Shown here: positions 1-11,740 of the stretch, piece after piece | Layout of the letters: every line of letters begins with the position of its first letter | Position numbering within the stretch: position 1 is the stretch's first letter | Source of the DNA: Luidia sarsii | Lineage: Eukaryota; Echinodermata; Asteroidea; Paxillosida; Luidiidae | DNA: 64,000 nucleotides | NCBI GenBank assembly: GCA_949987565.1 | Contig: OX465104.1 | Location: 13,140,300-13,204,299 of the forward strand | Reading direction: 5' to 3' | Position numbers and translations under genes: made by a program | Notes under the pieces: model-generated | What the model was told of the DNA's origin: nothing | What the model saw: only the letters and a program-made list of their open reading frames with translations | The model's database searches: none

Positions 1-1058
1 TGACTATATAGATATGGCCTGCGTGCGGGGAAAGAGGGAGCCCATTTGTCTCGCAGAGCAATTCTTTGACAATCCGCAGTAAAGCTGACTACTCAGAATT
101 CAGGGGCAATCTATATGCAAAAAGGGCCGGCACAAATTGTGTCTAGTTCTGTTTCACCAATATGAAGATATGGGGATTAATTACAGATGCAATGGCAATA
201 TTGTGTAGTTTGTTATTTTGTTTTTATCATTTTGTTATTTTTTGTTTTTTTGTTTTCTTCTTATTTTGTTTGTTGGTTATTTTGTTATTTTGCTACATGT
301 ATTTTGCTATTTTGTTATTTGGTGTTTTTTTTATTTTGCTTTTTTGTTCCCTGTTTTCCGATATTTGTTGTTTGTTGTTTTATTAAAACTTGTTCAGGGG
401 GGGAGGTTGACAAGATGTAACTGAAGAGCATCTTCAATGACTTCATACTGTACATCATGTGCATGCTGTGGACAGTGTACTATGCAGTGACATGAGTGAT
501 ATTTGTATAATACACACATGGTGTGCTATTATGTGCAAATGACATGAGTGCATACATACTGTACACATTTACATACATATCATGTACTGTACAGTACATG
601 TTAATGACATTTCTTGGAAGAGGTACATGTAACCCATCACTCAGACAGATACGCAGTTATGCGGTATCTCACCAGACCAAAATATTGCAACATTTTGCCT
701 TCATGTTAATGAATTCAATTAATTGTATTGGCTTTCTATAGGCCTAAGCAATGAATGCACAGGGTTGTTGTTGTCTCAGTATTACTTCAAGCCATTTCAC
801 TGTAGTCGGGCTCAATCAATACAGTGGCCATGGTACAAATGACCAGTGACAAAAAGCCCCCATTCTATGGTTAGTGGCCTGTCTTGTCGGTCAAAATTTA
901 CCCCCCAAAACTCTAATTATTGTATACTGAAAGAATCCTGATGTATATGTACACTATACGGCACTGAAATTTGAAACTATTTTCAAATTCTGTGATTGAT
1001 TTTACCAAAGTCATTGTTACGACCAAGTGTAAGATCATAGATACCGGTATGTCATGAT

Positions 1059-1316
1059 GTAATTGAATGAGGTTTTTGCCCTTGCTGGACGTGATAAATA
1101 CTGAATGCTCAGCGCTTTGCCCGGTGGCTGATAAAAAATATTTCAGGCAGCTCGGGCGGGATTCGAACCTGCGTACTACAGATATACTAGAATTCGGGAG
1201 TCGCAGATTTGGGAGTCGCCCGAGCTGCCTGAAATATTTTTACCAGGCACTGGGCAAAGCACTGAGCATTCAGTGTTTATCACGTCGAGCAAGGGCAAAA
1301 AACCTCATTGAATTAC
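1059..1316. repeat. Inverted-repeat (foldback) element, family A
   Basis: The left arm begins GTAATTGAATGAGG and the right arm ends CCTCATTGAATTAC. Both arms contain the GGACGTGATAAATACTGA / CAGTGTTTATCACGTC and CAGCTCGGGCG / CCCGAGCTGCCTG segments, pairing over roughly 110 bases around a short centre. Related copies lie at 20952-21312 (inverted, long), 19305-19425 (short), about 48045-48215 (one arm) and about 60430-60500 and 60640-60740 (one arm). The inner segment contains GATTCGAACC, like a tRNA B box. Structure is that of a non-autonomous foldback element; no protein is encoded. Confidence 0.75.
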
Positions 1317-2633
1317 AAGTGTACGATGATGATTGATGAGTGATGCACAGAAACTACACAGACCTATGGAGGGTTACCCTTTTGTAAGTGGAGGTGGGAT
1401 GCAACATAAGGCTTTAGGGAAATATACCCGGCAGACGGTCACGACAAAAATTGGATCATTCTTGTCGAATGTCCTCTGAAGAAAAAAAAAGGTGATCTGA
1501 CCATGCTGACTGGTACATGTAGGCCAAGAAAAATAAACATGTACCCTTGACGTAGTACATGTACATATGTACTACTGTACTACTGTAGGTACTTGTACAA
1601 GTACATGTACATGTACAATGTATTTAAAGCAAGTTCTATAGAGAACTTGCTACATTTGTGTACATATGCTTACATGTACTGGTACATATGCATGTAGAAA
1701 GTCTCCCTGTCCTCATATCCACTGTGAAAACAACATTTATAATGTACATACATGTATGTGTACATGATATGTGTATGCATTGAATCATGTACATGTACAT
1801 GTATGTATTTTAGTCTAATGGCGATGCAACAAGAGGTAATCATGGTAATCTTTTTGCAGGCAACTTGGTGGGGGGGGTGGGCCAACTGCCCCAACAAGCA
1901 ATCAGGAAAGCCCGGCATTAGATGCCGCATCGATTCGGCTCACAGGAGCTCAATTGCTATTATGGAATTCACACGTACATGTATACATGTACATGTATGT
2001 GCTACGCACACTGTACACGTATCTTGTCAAAAGGAATGGGCTAGAGCCTCTGCTTCTCTCTCCCACACTTTGAAGAGTGGCCGGAACTGACGAGCCTGCA
2101 AATTGCCTCGTGCGAAGCTGAGGACACGCACGCAGAGTGGCTGGCCTTGGCAATGCATTAACCGTCCATTAAAAGCCGATCAGACGATGCCACGACGGCT
2201 CACGTACAAAACACACCCGATAAAGAGATACACACAATTCCGGAAAGAAAGGGGAAAAAAAGGAAATGAGCAAAAACATCCCCCCCCCCCTCCCAATCAT
2301 TGGATATATTTTTCATGGAAATGAAAATCGTTGGGGTTTTATGGCGGAGGCGGAATGAAACCTGGGCAGTGCGACCATGGGGAACTGCCACTAGTCGGTT
2401 AGGAAGCTTCATTGGGATATATGTGGCTCTGAAATGGACGGCAGTAAGTAGAGAGCAACAGACAGTGACGACAGCCTGCAATGCCGCCTGGCTTCAGCCC
2501 TCAAAGTCAAGCAACGAGGGCCATATGGCAATAATATGCAGCACAAGAAGCGAGCAAGAAACTTGACACTCATCATCTAATGAATCAAGGACATGGACTT
2601 GCTTGACTGGTCCAAACGACGACAATGACTACA

Positions 2634-2889
2634 GGCCCCAATTTCATAGAGCTGCTTAAGCGTGAATTTCTGCTAAGCAGGACATTTCTACCCTTATTAT
2701 CAAAGCAAGATTGCCAAGCATATTTCACTTGAAGCTTGTTGTACTTGACTTGTAGTCCAATATTGTTTGCTTCACATGAAATACATGTACAAGTGGAACA
2801 TTGGCCGGGAATTTGATTATTTTGAGGACGATTTGTCATGCTTTATAATCAATTTTTTGTGCTTAAGTGGCTCCATGAAATTGGCCCCA
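2634..2889. repeat. MITE-like inverted-repeat element, family B
   Basis: Ends are inverted copies of GGCCCCAATTTCATAGAG and its complement, followed by GCTGCTTAAGC-type sequence with repeated TGCTAAGCAGG. The same end sequence flanks 56177-56416, and related hairpins with GCTTAGC cores occur at 20000-20178, 20202-20368 and about 11830-12345. Length and long terminal inverted repeats fit a non-autonomous DNA transposon. Confidence 0.65.
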
Positions 2890-3502
2890 GATGCAGGCTC
2901 TGGGCTCTTACATACATGTACCGGTACGTACATCGTGCACTGTGTATTTGAACACATTGCATAGGCAGTCAAGCACTTGGTTTGTTTCTCTTTTTATACA
3001 CATCCAATGGGATGATTAGCTCAGCATCCCTGCCTCTCTAAACTAATGTGTTAAATGTCTTATTGTTCACTCAACCACTGGCCAAGCAGATTTTCTATGT
3101 ACCATGTACATCTCTTAAGCTCAACAAAAGGCCCACTGGTCAGTCACTGTTGTAAGCTTGCAGTGAAGCAGCATTGCATGTTCTTTTTGAATGGCCGCCG
3201 CCATTAAAAAAGAGATCCCCAGTGCCACTCATATTCTGTATTCTGTAACAACAATACTGTATGTACAGCTCTATTTCACAATCAAGAGTGGGAACTGTCC
3301 CAAATAAATGCTCCTCGGTAAATTTCCAAAGAATTTGCGGATGAAAATAACTACAGCTTACTAAGGATTACAAAATCTTCCTTAATTAGTCTACACGGTG
3401 TCACCGCAAATTATGTTTCACTTTGTGCTTCCTCCATGCAAACCTTCAGACCATATCCAGCGTCTGTGGGGAAATCAGTGGGGATCAGGCCAACTGACTT
3501 AC

Positions 3503-3631
3503 TCTGAGATGTGGACAAATAGATGCTGCGTGGAACTATCACCGTCCGGCTTAATGAACCCGTGACCTTTGCTCCTGGAGAATTCGATGACAGTGCCTTG
3601 CTTGTTCTCCCCCTCAATGGCAGCCTTGGAC
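3503..3631 (-). CDS. Cold-shock gene, coding exon 2 (first half of CSD)
   Basis: 129 bases entered in phase 2 after TTTCATCAG and left in phase 2 before GTAAGT (3502-3497). It encodes the GTVIEFSRSKGHGFIKP segment and HLFVHIS, the two nucleic-acid binding strands of a cold-shock domain. The exon ends in GA, so HIS is followed by D or E as in HISD of the family. Confidence 0.8.
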
Positions 3632-5638
3632 CTGATGAAATGCAAATTACAGGCCAGTCAAGGGTCAAAGGTTAGAGGATTACATGTACATCAAAGTCAC
3701 ACATAGGCAGACAGTGCTAAAAACATTACTCGGCGCTTAACAATGCACACTGCAATCGGGGACATGATTTAAACTACTGGATTTATCTCTCCTGAAATCC
3801 ATTTACATTTTCACAAAGTTTGAAGATTTGTTTTTCCAATTTGGGGGAATAAGTATGGAAGGTCGTCCCACAGTCTGACAAAATGTTCCCATCATGAAAA
3901 AAAAATCTCAATTTTTTTTAACAAGGTTCCCAAAACAAATTTATCCACATGTCTTTACAAATATTTCTCAGACTGTATGTACATTTGAAATTACAATGAA
4001 TATTTGCTTCACACTGAATATAATGTATCTCATACATGTCCAACTGTACATGTATACAATGTTTTAGATGCATGCATCTACATGTATGTATTTATATGGA
4101 TGCTACCTGTATGGTTACTGTACGAACATGTACAGTCAGTCTTACATGCACATTTCTAATAGTGTGCATACTGTACGTACACATGTACATAATGTAGAAT
4201 GTGGTTAATTTGTACAGAAATGATAGAAATGCAGTTTGTACTTCATGGCATTTATTGATGTACATACAATGTACATGTACGTATGTTCACTATGTTGCAT
4301 GTGGACAAGAATTCTAATGCTTCTGGCAGTGCTGGGGCTCAAATCCACTTTAATGAGCAGCCTGGCACCCGATCTACCAGACTACATGAACATCCTGGAA
4401 ATGTCAACTCTCAGTCCAAGTACTCGCGCAGATCACCATCATGACGACTGAGAGTGCCAGGTCCTGCTCTTGATTAATTGGACAACGCCCCAAATACCAC
4501 AGCCGCATTTGTTTATCTAGCGTCTAGTCTCTTAGGGATTCCTCAGCAAAGCAAAGAATGCACACTGATAAGAACGCTCTCGTAGTTTCTGTTTCTGGAA
4601 GGCTACTGTCATTTACATGTACTGTACATACATACAACAGTGCTGCCATGCTTCTTAATCTTATCCACAAGTACAGTACATTTTGTATGCCACAGAATTT
4701 TCTGTACAGTAGCCTACAGGAGCCGCCATGCACTCTCACGTCAATTACCAACTGGAGTGCAGTGCAATCCCATATTTTGTATACTGTAGGCCACCATTCC
4801 CCATCGATAATCGGATTATTTCTTGTTTTGTTACCAGTCGTCCTCTGATTGATGGTGGCATTTAATGACGGGGATAATTGCTCGCATTTGGCTTCCCGGG
4901 TTGTGCTGCGTGTTCTTGCACGTGAAATGTGCAGGTTTGCACAATAACATGTATGGCACATACACAATTAAACACGCTGATGTGCACGTACCGGTACACC
5001 ACATACAGCCCAAATTTTTGAAAGGCATACCGGCACAGTCTAATGCACACAATACACAGAAAGACTTCCACGGCAGTCAAAACAACCACAGGAAAGTCCC
5101 CAAACCTTGTTGTTCAACACTGTTTAAACTGCATTTTTGAGTGAGGTTTGTTGTTTTTGATTTTGAATAATTTGCTCAGCCTACATGTACATGTACAGTA
5201 CATGTAATTTACTGATAGCAACACTGATTTTGATTGAGCAAAATATTACAGGCACTCAATGAGGGTTTGGCCTTCTCAATGCATACTAGTGTTAGCACCT
5301 CATGCTCAGAGCTTTATCCAATGGCCTGCTGTAAAAAGAATATACAGGCAGGTCGAGCGGGATTCAAATCTGCAATTCCGCTTTCTAGCTTGGATGGCTT
5401 TAATAACAACTTGACCATCACACTGGTTCAGGCTTTGTGGCGGATTTGAATTTGTTCAGTGGAGCATGGCAGGTTCTGCCAGCTTGCTGCACACGAGATG
5501 TACATGCATGGATACGTACATGGAGCTGGTCCTCGTCCTCCTCGTGATAATGGGGCTGGGGATGAGGAACAGCGGATTCTTCTGCTGCGCCTGGTGACCG
5601 TCCCGGGCACAGCCACTTCCATCGGTCGGCGACGACAT
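3503..5638 (-). CDS. CARHSP1/CSDC2-like cold-shock domain protein (5' part)
   Basis: Two exons on the minus strand (5638-5520, then 3631-3503) join in phase: the first leaves AT, the second supplies G. Together they encode 82 residues plus two bases of codon 83. The first exon starts MSSPTDG and ends with a PSPIITRRTRT stretch, which resembles the conserved PSP..TRRTRTFS segment before the cold-shock domain in CARHSP1 and CSDC2. The second exon has SRSKGHGFIKPDG followed by HLFVHIS, the RNP1-like and RNP2-like strands of the fold. Family members bind mRNA (CARHSP1 is a phosphoprotein binding TNF mRNA; CSDC2 is brain enriched). The exon with the C-terminal half of the domain is missing, probably off the left edge. 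The assignment to the CARHSP1/CSDC2 family is firm from motif order; which vertebrate paralogue it matches is not decidable. No long open frame marks this gene because the exons are short. Confidence 0.75.
3632..5519. repeat. TACATG-rich intron of the cold-shock gene
   Basis: Intron between the two cold-shock exons. It has clusters of the self-complementary TACATG/GTACATGTAC motif at about 4030-4300 and 4600-4700 and at 5180-5210. A degenerate copy of the dispersed inverted-repeat family seen at 1059-1316 lies at about 5245-5400. No other coding exon was seen. Confidence 0.55.
5520..5638 (-). CDS. Cold-shock gene, coding exon 1
   Basis: The start codon is at 5638-5636, chosen because MSSPTDG matches the family's MSS-type N-terminus. 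An upstream in-frame ATG exists in the same open stretch but extends past a likely acceptor (TGTGCAG ending at 5660), so the bases 5639-5659 are probably 5' UTR. The exon ends in a GTACGT donor at 5519-5514 in phase 2. It carries the TRRTRT basic motif that precedes the cold-shock domain in CARHSP1. Confidence 0.7.
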
Positions 5639-5929
5639 GATCGATTGTACGATGTACCGCTGCACAGTAACGGGGAGTCACTCACACAGTAGCAATCTGC
5701 AGAGATAGAGATAGAGAGAGAGAGAGAGCACCCAAAACAATCAATCATAGATTCTAAGCTTCCGGCGGCTTGCGCTGTGCAGTCCACGATGCAATGCAGC
5801 GACAACCATGCACAGATTCACACACAGGAGCCCAGCCCCATCCTCTGCTGGAATCCCGGATACATTGTAATGGCCTGACGATGGGCTCAGATGGAGAGAG
5901 TGCAGTCTGTCCAGGTCATTGAGCTACAT

Positions 5930-7400
5930 GTAAAGTGCAGTAGGCCTACATGTAGATACATACATGTACATGTACATGTAGAGTGTATAGTATTCACTGT
6001 ACATGTGCCTGTTCTTCCTCAGAGCCACGCTTCCTCACAGGAGAGTACCCTGCAATGCATCTTGCCACTGTAGACCTCTTGCATCAATCAATCACAGTAA
6101 AGTACATGTACACAGGTGTACAAGTGGTGCATAGATCTAGATGCACACTGGCGAATTCTACATGTACACTTACATCTGCACAACTGTCCCTGAGAGTACT
6201 GTATCCCAATTTCCCCAAACAATGAATAATGCCGTAATTCAGTGGAGTTTTGCCAGCCCTGATGTGTATGTGTACACTCAGTGGTCTGTCTGACAGCCTG
6301 CTTTAAAAAAAGTGCATTAGTCCGGGAGGGGTTTGAAGTTTGAACTCATACAATGTACAGTACAATCCTATAGGCTACAGGTACATTGAATGAAATTGTG
6401 TAATACTGAACATACAATAAGTAACTGTACATGTATGCACATGTACATACGTACATGTATGTACAGTAAGTAATGTTGAGAGAAATAAATACGACTTAAG
6501 GCTTTGCATGGTGGGTGAATCAATATAGGAAGGTTTGCAGTGGCACCATGTATAAGGTCTCTTAACATGCTTAAAGAAGAGGTGTGGTTCTGAAAAGAAC
6601 CTGAGTGGTGTATACTGGTACAGTAACTCGCTGTTTCGACCAGGATGCTAAGAGAGGAACAACCTCATTGAATTATGTACCAGTACATAACATGTACCGT
6701 ACGTACATGTACATGTACATATGTGATTTCTCACTGATGCAAATCATGTCATTTTGAGGGTTTGGGAAGACCATCATCCATGTACACATGTGTACAGTAC
6801 ATGTAGATACATGTACATTACACATGTACCTGTAGGTACATGTACATGTACATTACATGTTCAGGTGTACACATGTTGTATGTATGTATACTGTGTGATA
6901 CATGTACAAGTCCATACGTGTGCATGTTTATGTATAATGCATATCATTGACTGAATGTATACTCGGAGCTCCCTGTACTTCCTTAGCTTTGTAATCCAGA
7001 CTCTCTTGCCCTAAGGGTACCCTACTGTGCATTAGCATGCACCCATCATGTGCCCTGGATGTGACAGCCACATGGAGTGCTTGTGTAGCATGTAAGTGCC
7101 CCCCCCCCCTCATTGTGCAAGCACTCAACACTAGTGGTCTATTACTGTACTGTACATGCATGAGCTAGGCCTGCTCAAGCCCCTCTAGGGATGTGTCCTC
7201 TCAATTTCAGCTAAATGTACGTGTATAAATGTAGCCACACACTGTAATGTACATGTAGATAATGTCAAAGAGAAAAGTACACCAGCCATCTACTGTACAT
7301 GTACATACATGTATGTCATCCATTGCTTCCAGCTACATACTGTACATACATGTAGTCATGTACGGTATATCATGTTTGTACTGTACGGTACATACATTAC
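5930..7400. repeat. TACATG/GTACATGTAC-rich low-complexity DNA
   Basis: Interrupted runs of the palindromic hexamer TACATG, with GTAC links, occur about every 20-60 bases and reach four or five perfect copies in a row (for example near 5965, 6700 and 6840). Similar stretches lie at 1540-1990, 4030-4300, 38220-39720, 40690-42010 and 46365-46600. Each run can fold on itself. Confidence 0.8.
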
Positions 7401-8714
7401 TGTGCAGTAGATAGTAGATACAGCCCTAATGTTTGCCAGTCTGCGGGAGTTCTCGGGTCAAATTCAAATGGCACAATGGGGCACAATTGGTCTGCATACA
7501 GCCATACACACAAGTTGGCTGTGTGTACATCACTGTAGCCAATTTCTTATCTAGAGTCCTATCAAAACAATCTACATTTGCATGAATTTGGGTCTTTTTA
7601 CTGTCAGTAGCCTAGAACTAGTTCAGTTTGCAACATTTTTGCATATATCGGGGTAACAGATTCTAATCAAATAGCCAACGGGGATGGGCAGTATCAAATG
7701 TTGGGAAGATAGGCTAGGTCTTCAACTCCTGGGAATCTGGGGAGCTTTTCTGAGCTTGAATGGCTGAAGGGATGACATGATGACCCTCAGTCTTTCCAAA
7801 AACTTAACACAGTATTATGGACTGCAACTTGTACAATTTAGGCGTAATATTTACACTTTTCGGGGGTCTGTTTATGATTGTACAATAGGCCCCCTACAGG
7901 TTAAGATTTTCACTATGTACACAAACTTCACACTCAACTAGCACGGGTGTCATAACAGCACACACACATACAAGTACATTGTAACATCTGTACAGGCTTG
8001 ACACTGTCACACTGTGGCAGTGTTGAAAATGGCACAAACAGACATGTAGCATATCTGGGTTAGACCTGCCCAGTCCTTCACTCCATCAGACGTCCAATTT
8101 TTAGCAGGCCAGCCAATAATTATTTGGACATGCTCACATTTTGCAGACAATGTGATTGCCCGTCCCTCTGATTTCACACGCTGTGCACAAGAACTGCACA
8201 CACCTTTGGGATCAGAGGCCGTCTTCAGACAAAGAGATCGAGAGGTGGTGTCTGTGCTGCTGTTATCTTGCCATTCTGAGTATGTACAGAATGTGTCTTT
8301 GAACACCCGTAGGCAAAATCATGATTAGAAGAAGATTCCTGTACCACAAGAACTGATATTGAGTGTGCTTGGAATCCTTGGATGCATTTTTTTGTTTTTC
8401 AACTGTCGAGACCAGGACAACTTACACGCACGTAGGTCATCAACTGGCCTCGAGACAATTTCAACTGCAGTTGGCCACTGAGCCACTGTTTAATTACACC
8501 CATGGATGTAGAAGTCTGCACAGAATACCATATCTGAATATACACGTAAATGTACATGTACAGTAGCATGGAGTTGAACTTCCCACACATGTATACATAG
8601 GCCTACTGTATTTAACAAATACCCAGGGAAGGATTTAAAGTGAGTCTTTTGGGCCAGTCAATTACCCTGCTTAACAATAACAGCTTCAATAGGGCCGCTT
8701 CCTCTCTCACAAAC

Positions 8715-9955
8715 AAACTCAATTATTTGGATCACGATTTCAAACTCCAATTCTGGTTTTTTTTTGTGGACAAAATAAACGCAACTATTAGTGAGATTTG
8801 AATCGCGATTATTTTAGACTCGACTATTAGTGAGACTTTTCTATATATTTGCGTTTATTTGCCATGAGGAGCATAGTGTGGAAACGCTCCACTGAATCGC
8901 ACCAGTTTTTGAATCACGATTATTTGCACAATGGGAACGGCACTAGTAATAGTCAAGTAAGTGTACACAAGTGCTGTATTTAAGTGCTGTACAGAAAATA
9001 ATAATTTTACAATTAGGGTAATTCCATAAATCAGGGGTCCAACTTGTGAGTTTTTGGTGTCTCCACTACATATGAAATCATTCAGCTTTCCTGCATACAT
9101 GTACATGTACATGTAATATCTTAACCAGTTAACAATGTACTTCTATAAGTGAATACATGTAGTTACACTGTATCTCTCTTCCTCTTTCTCTGTCCCAGAA
9201 CATCAATTGGTTTTGAATGAGTTAGCACCTACACTGTAGCAAGATACTTTCAGTAAATAACAGTATAGGGAAGTGAATACAGTACAGGGAAGTGATCTGA
9301 TTAATCTGGAATTAATCTGGAATCTGGAAAAACAATGGTAGATTTCTGTATAATTAAGAACCAGTAATTATATACATGTACTGTACATGTACATCGAAGG
9401 GATTATGGGACCCACTGCCTTAAGAATCTTGTGCAATTATCTTTAGATACATGTACATCATACATGTATGCAGAACTTTGTGTATCATCACTATCCTGAG
9501 AAGTACATGTATACATGTAGGTACGCATACATGTGTACCACTACATGTTCTTGCAACATGGTGATAAAGCGCATGTTCATGTATTGTGAGCATGCAGTGC
9601 TAAAAAAAGGGGGGGACAAAAGTCTGGAGCTGATTGTGGTCAAATGGTGCGTGTTGTCCTTGAGGGTAACCAACTGCATATTTAACAAGCACAGCACTTC
9701 CTACCAGTCAAATCACGAGCGGTGCATTATGGGACTCATTAAAAAAGCGGTGCAATTCAGTTGGCCGTTTCCAAAGTACACACATACAACATGATGAGGC
9801 AAATAAATGTGATCATTTAGACAAGTCTCACTAATAGTGAAGTCAGAATCGTGATTCAAATCCCACTAATAATCGCATTTATCGTGTCCACACACAGACA
9901 CATAAAAGGTGTAGTTTGAATCGCAATTCAAATCACGATCCGAATAATCGAATTT
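8715..9955. repeat. Composite element with inverted ends
   Basis: The segment at about 8715-8960 (CTATTAGTGAGA, AATCGCGATTATTT, GTGGACAAAATAAACGC) reappears in inverted form at about 9815-9955 (TCTCACTAATAGTG, AATCGTGATTCAAATC, GCATTTATCGTGTCCAC). The two arms enclose about 850 bases with no recognisable gene. It looks like a non-autonomous DNA element or two head-to-head copies of a shorter one. Confidence 0.55.
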
Positions 9956-10094
9956 TTTGGGGGGGATAGTGGAAAAGACACTAACACTGTACAACGAAAC
10001 ATATGTACTGTACACTGTACAAAATAAAAACAAATAAGGAATCCTTCAAAGGGAAATTCAACCAGCTGCATGCCTCAGGCATACAGGAGTGGAA

Positions 10095-10655
10095 TGACAT
10101 GTAATAATAATAATAATAATAACGGACATTTGTAGAACGCCAGAATCCGTCTACAAAGACGCTCAAGGCGCTTAACAACATTATACAGAATCAAAGAAAA
10201 GACTACATATACTATTAATTAGGAAAACTAGGATCGAACAAATATGTTTTGAGAGAGGATTTGAAATCCTATATGGAGGACATACTACGGACTTCCTGAG
10301 AAAGAACATTCCACAGGGTAGGACCAGCATGGGAGAAAGCCCGCTCACCCCATAAATTATGGACGTGTGGGACTGCAAGCAGATAAGTATCCGATGATCT
10401 GAGACATCTACCGGGTTTGTAATACTTTAGTAAACAGCTGTTATATTGCGGCGCAGCACAAGACAGGGAGTGAAAAACCAGCAACAATATCTTGTATTTA
10501 ATTCTTCAGCAACAGGCAGCCAATGCAATGAACGAAATATAGTCCGAGTAATATGAGATCTACCAGGAGACAAAGTAACAATACGAGCTGCAGCATTTTG
10601 GAGCTTTTGAAGACTGTACCGTGTATGTTTTATTGGAAGGTTTACTGTCAATCCC
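10095..10655 (-). pseudogene. Decayed LINE (CR1/L2-like) 3' end
   Basis: Read on the minus strand from about 10640, one frame gives LQKLQNAAARIV and SLHWLPV, then a frame change gives LRSSDTYLLAVP and GERAFSHAGPTLWN. These are the characteristic conserved words of the C-terminal end of reverse transcriptases of CR1/L2-type non-LTR elements. The frame breaks show it is dead. It is followed (10181-10100) by a GCGCCTTGAGCG segment and an ATT trinucleotide run (10104-10123), the usual kind of 3' tail for these elements. The 5' part is absent, as expected for 5' truncation. Confidence 0.75.
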
Positions 10656-10659
10656 TTCC

Positions 10660-10805
10660 GTTTTTAAAATTTAGTGGGCCTGACGTTTCGATCCTAGCAG
10701 GAACTTTCTCTGCCTTTGAGTTTGAGAAAGGTCCTGCTAGGATCGAAATATCAGGACCACTAAATTTTAAGATTTGCATTTTGGTAATTTTAGTCAGTAA
10801 GCAGT
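10660..10805. repeat. Palindromic repeat, family C
   Basis: Two inverted copies of a segment with GGGCCTGACGTTTCG and ATCCTAGCAGGA meet at a CTTTGAG-containing centre, followed by AATTTTAGTCAGTAAGCAG. The same unit recurs at 14240-14395, 31585-31748, 51455-51580, 55055-55350, 58785-58840, 59330-59485 and 62470-63000. See the findings for the family as a whole. Confidence 0.8.
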
Positions 10806-11664
10806 TTGCAACATCACTTTGTCAATCCCTTCCGTTGTGTAACTTGTGTTCAATTCATTGAGTCTTTGAAAGTTTGATCTTCCCTTCTCTGATCCCTTCA
10901 CTACAGCATAACTTGACCTTTGATCTTATCCCAGTCTACCTGTCAGGTTTTCCTCACTTTCTGTGATGTGGATCTATTTTCTTCGCTCCTAGTGTCGGTG
11001 TTCTTCACTCAGTCTTTGAAGGGTGAAACTTAAGGTCCCCTAACGTTAGTCAATTTCAGAATTTGTGAATGTTTTTTATCAAACATGTAGTTCCAAGGTT
11101 CTTACTCTCAGTCAGTTTTCCCTTGGAAATTATTCCTTCAGTAGCAACCCCCCCCCCACTTCACTATTCCTACATATGACACAATATGACATAAAATCAG
11201 GAATAAAAATAAAAAAAGGAATTTTGGGAAAACTGTAGTCCAATTTGTTTTGCAAGTGGTTGTGCCAGACCATGGAGGTAGAGGAGGGAGGATGACAACT
11301 ACATTATTGCCGATTTAATTTGGAATTAGGTTTTTTCCAAGACTTTTTTATTGAGGGTATTAAACGAAAATCGTGCCCTAGAATGCACGTACATGTACAT
11401 GTACAGTACTTGGTAGAAAAAAATAAATGAATGGTATAAATAACGGCCGCATACATTGGCATATTTTTTTGGCAACAACAAGGACGCGAGAGTTTCCATG
11501 AGCCTTTCCCAGTTCCTTGGTGTGGGAACTGCAATGAACTCCCCCCAAAAACTCCACCTGTGGTCCCTCAATATCGATAGAAATATCGCATAAGGTACAG
11601 TTTTGCAAGGGACAGATATAAGGCCATGATTTACGGGGAGAAGGAAGCATTATTGGAGACTTAC

Positions 11665-11740
11665 CTGAGGGCACTCGTTGTAGCGGAAAGAATATTCTTT
11701 TGTGAAGTGCACTCGTCAAAGAGAAATCTGTGCGATGAAT
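11665..11740 (-). other. Candidate 5' UTR exon end
   Basis: On the minus strand a stretch ending CGAGTGCCCTCAG is followed by a strong GTAAGTCTCC donor at 11664. It has no coding frame of note and could be a leader exon of the cold-shock gene whose coding exon 1 has an acceptor at 5660. Nothing but the donor and orientation supports this. Confidence 0.2.

Larger units (their letters stand above)
1..3502. other. Downstream intron/flank of the cold-shock gene, no exon seen
   Basis: No coding exon can be supported here. The stretch starts with T-rich low-complexity DNA (about 190-390). It contains an inverted-repeat element at 1059-1316, many copies of the palindromic TACATG motif (about 500-610 and 1540-1990), and another inverted-repeat element at 2634-2889. 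The cold-shock exon at 3503-3631 ends in a splice donor that points into this region. Its downstream exon, which should encode the second half of the cold-shock domain, was searched for on the minus strand and not found, so it is probably beyond position 1. Confidence 0.6.

Noticed and set aside
8007..8306. A 99-codon minus-strand frame with CSSCAQRVKSEGRA
   Set aside because: No family recognised and no supporting splice structure.
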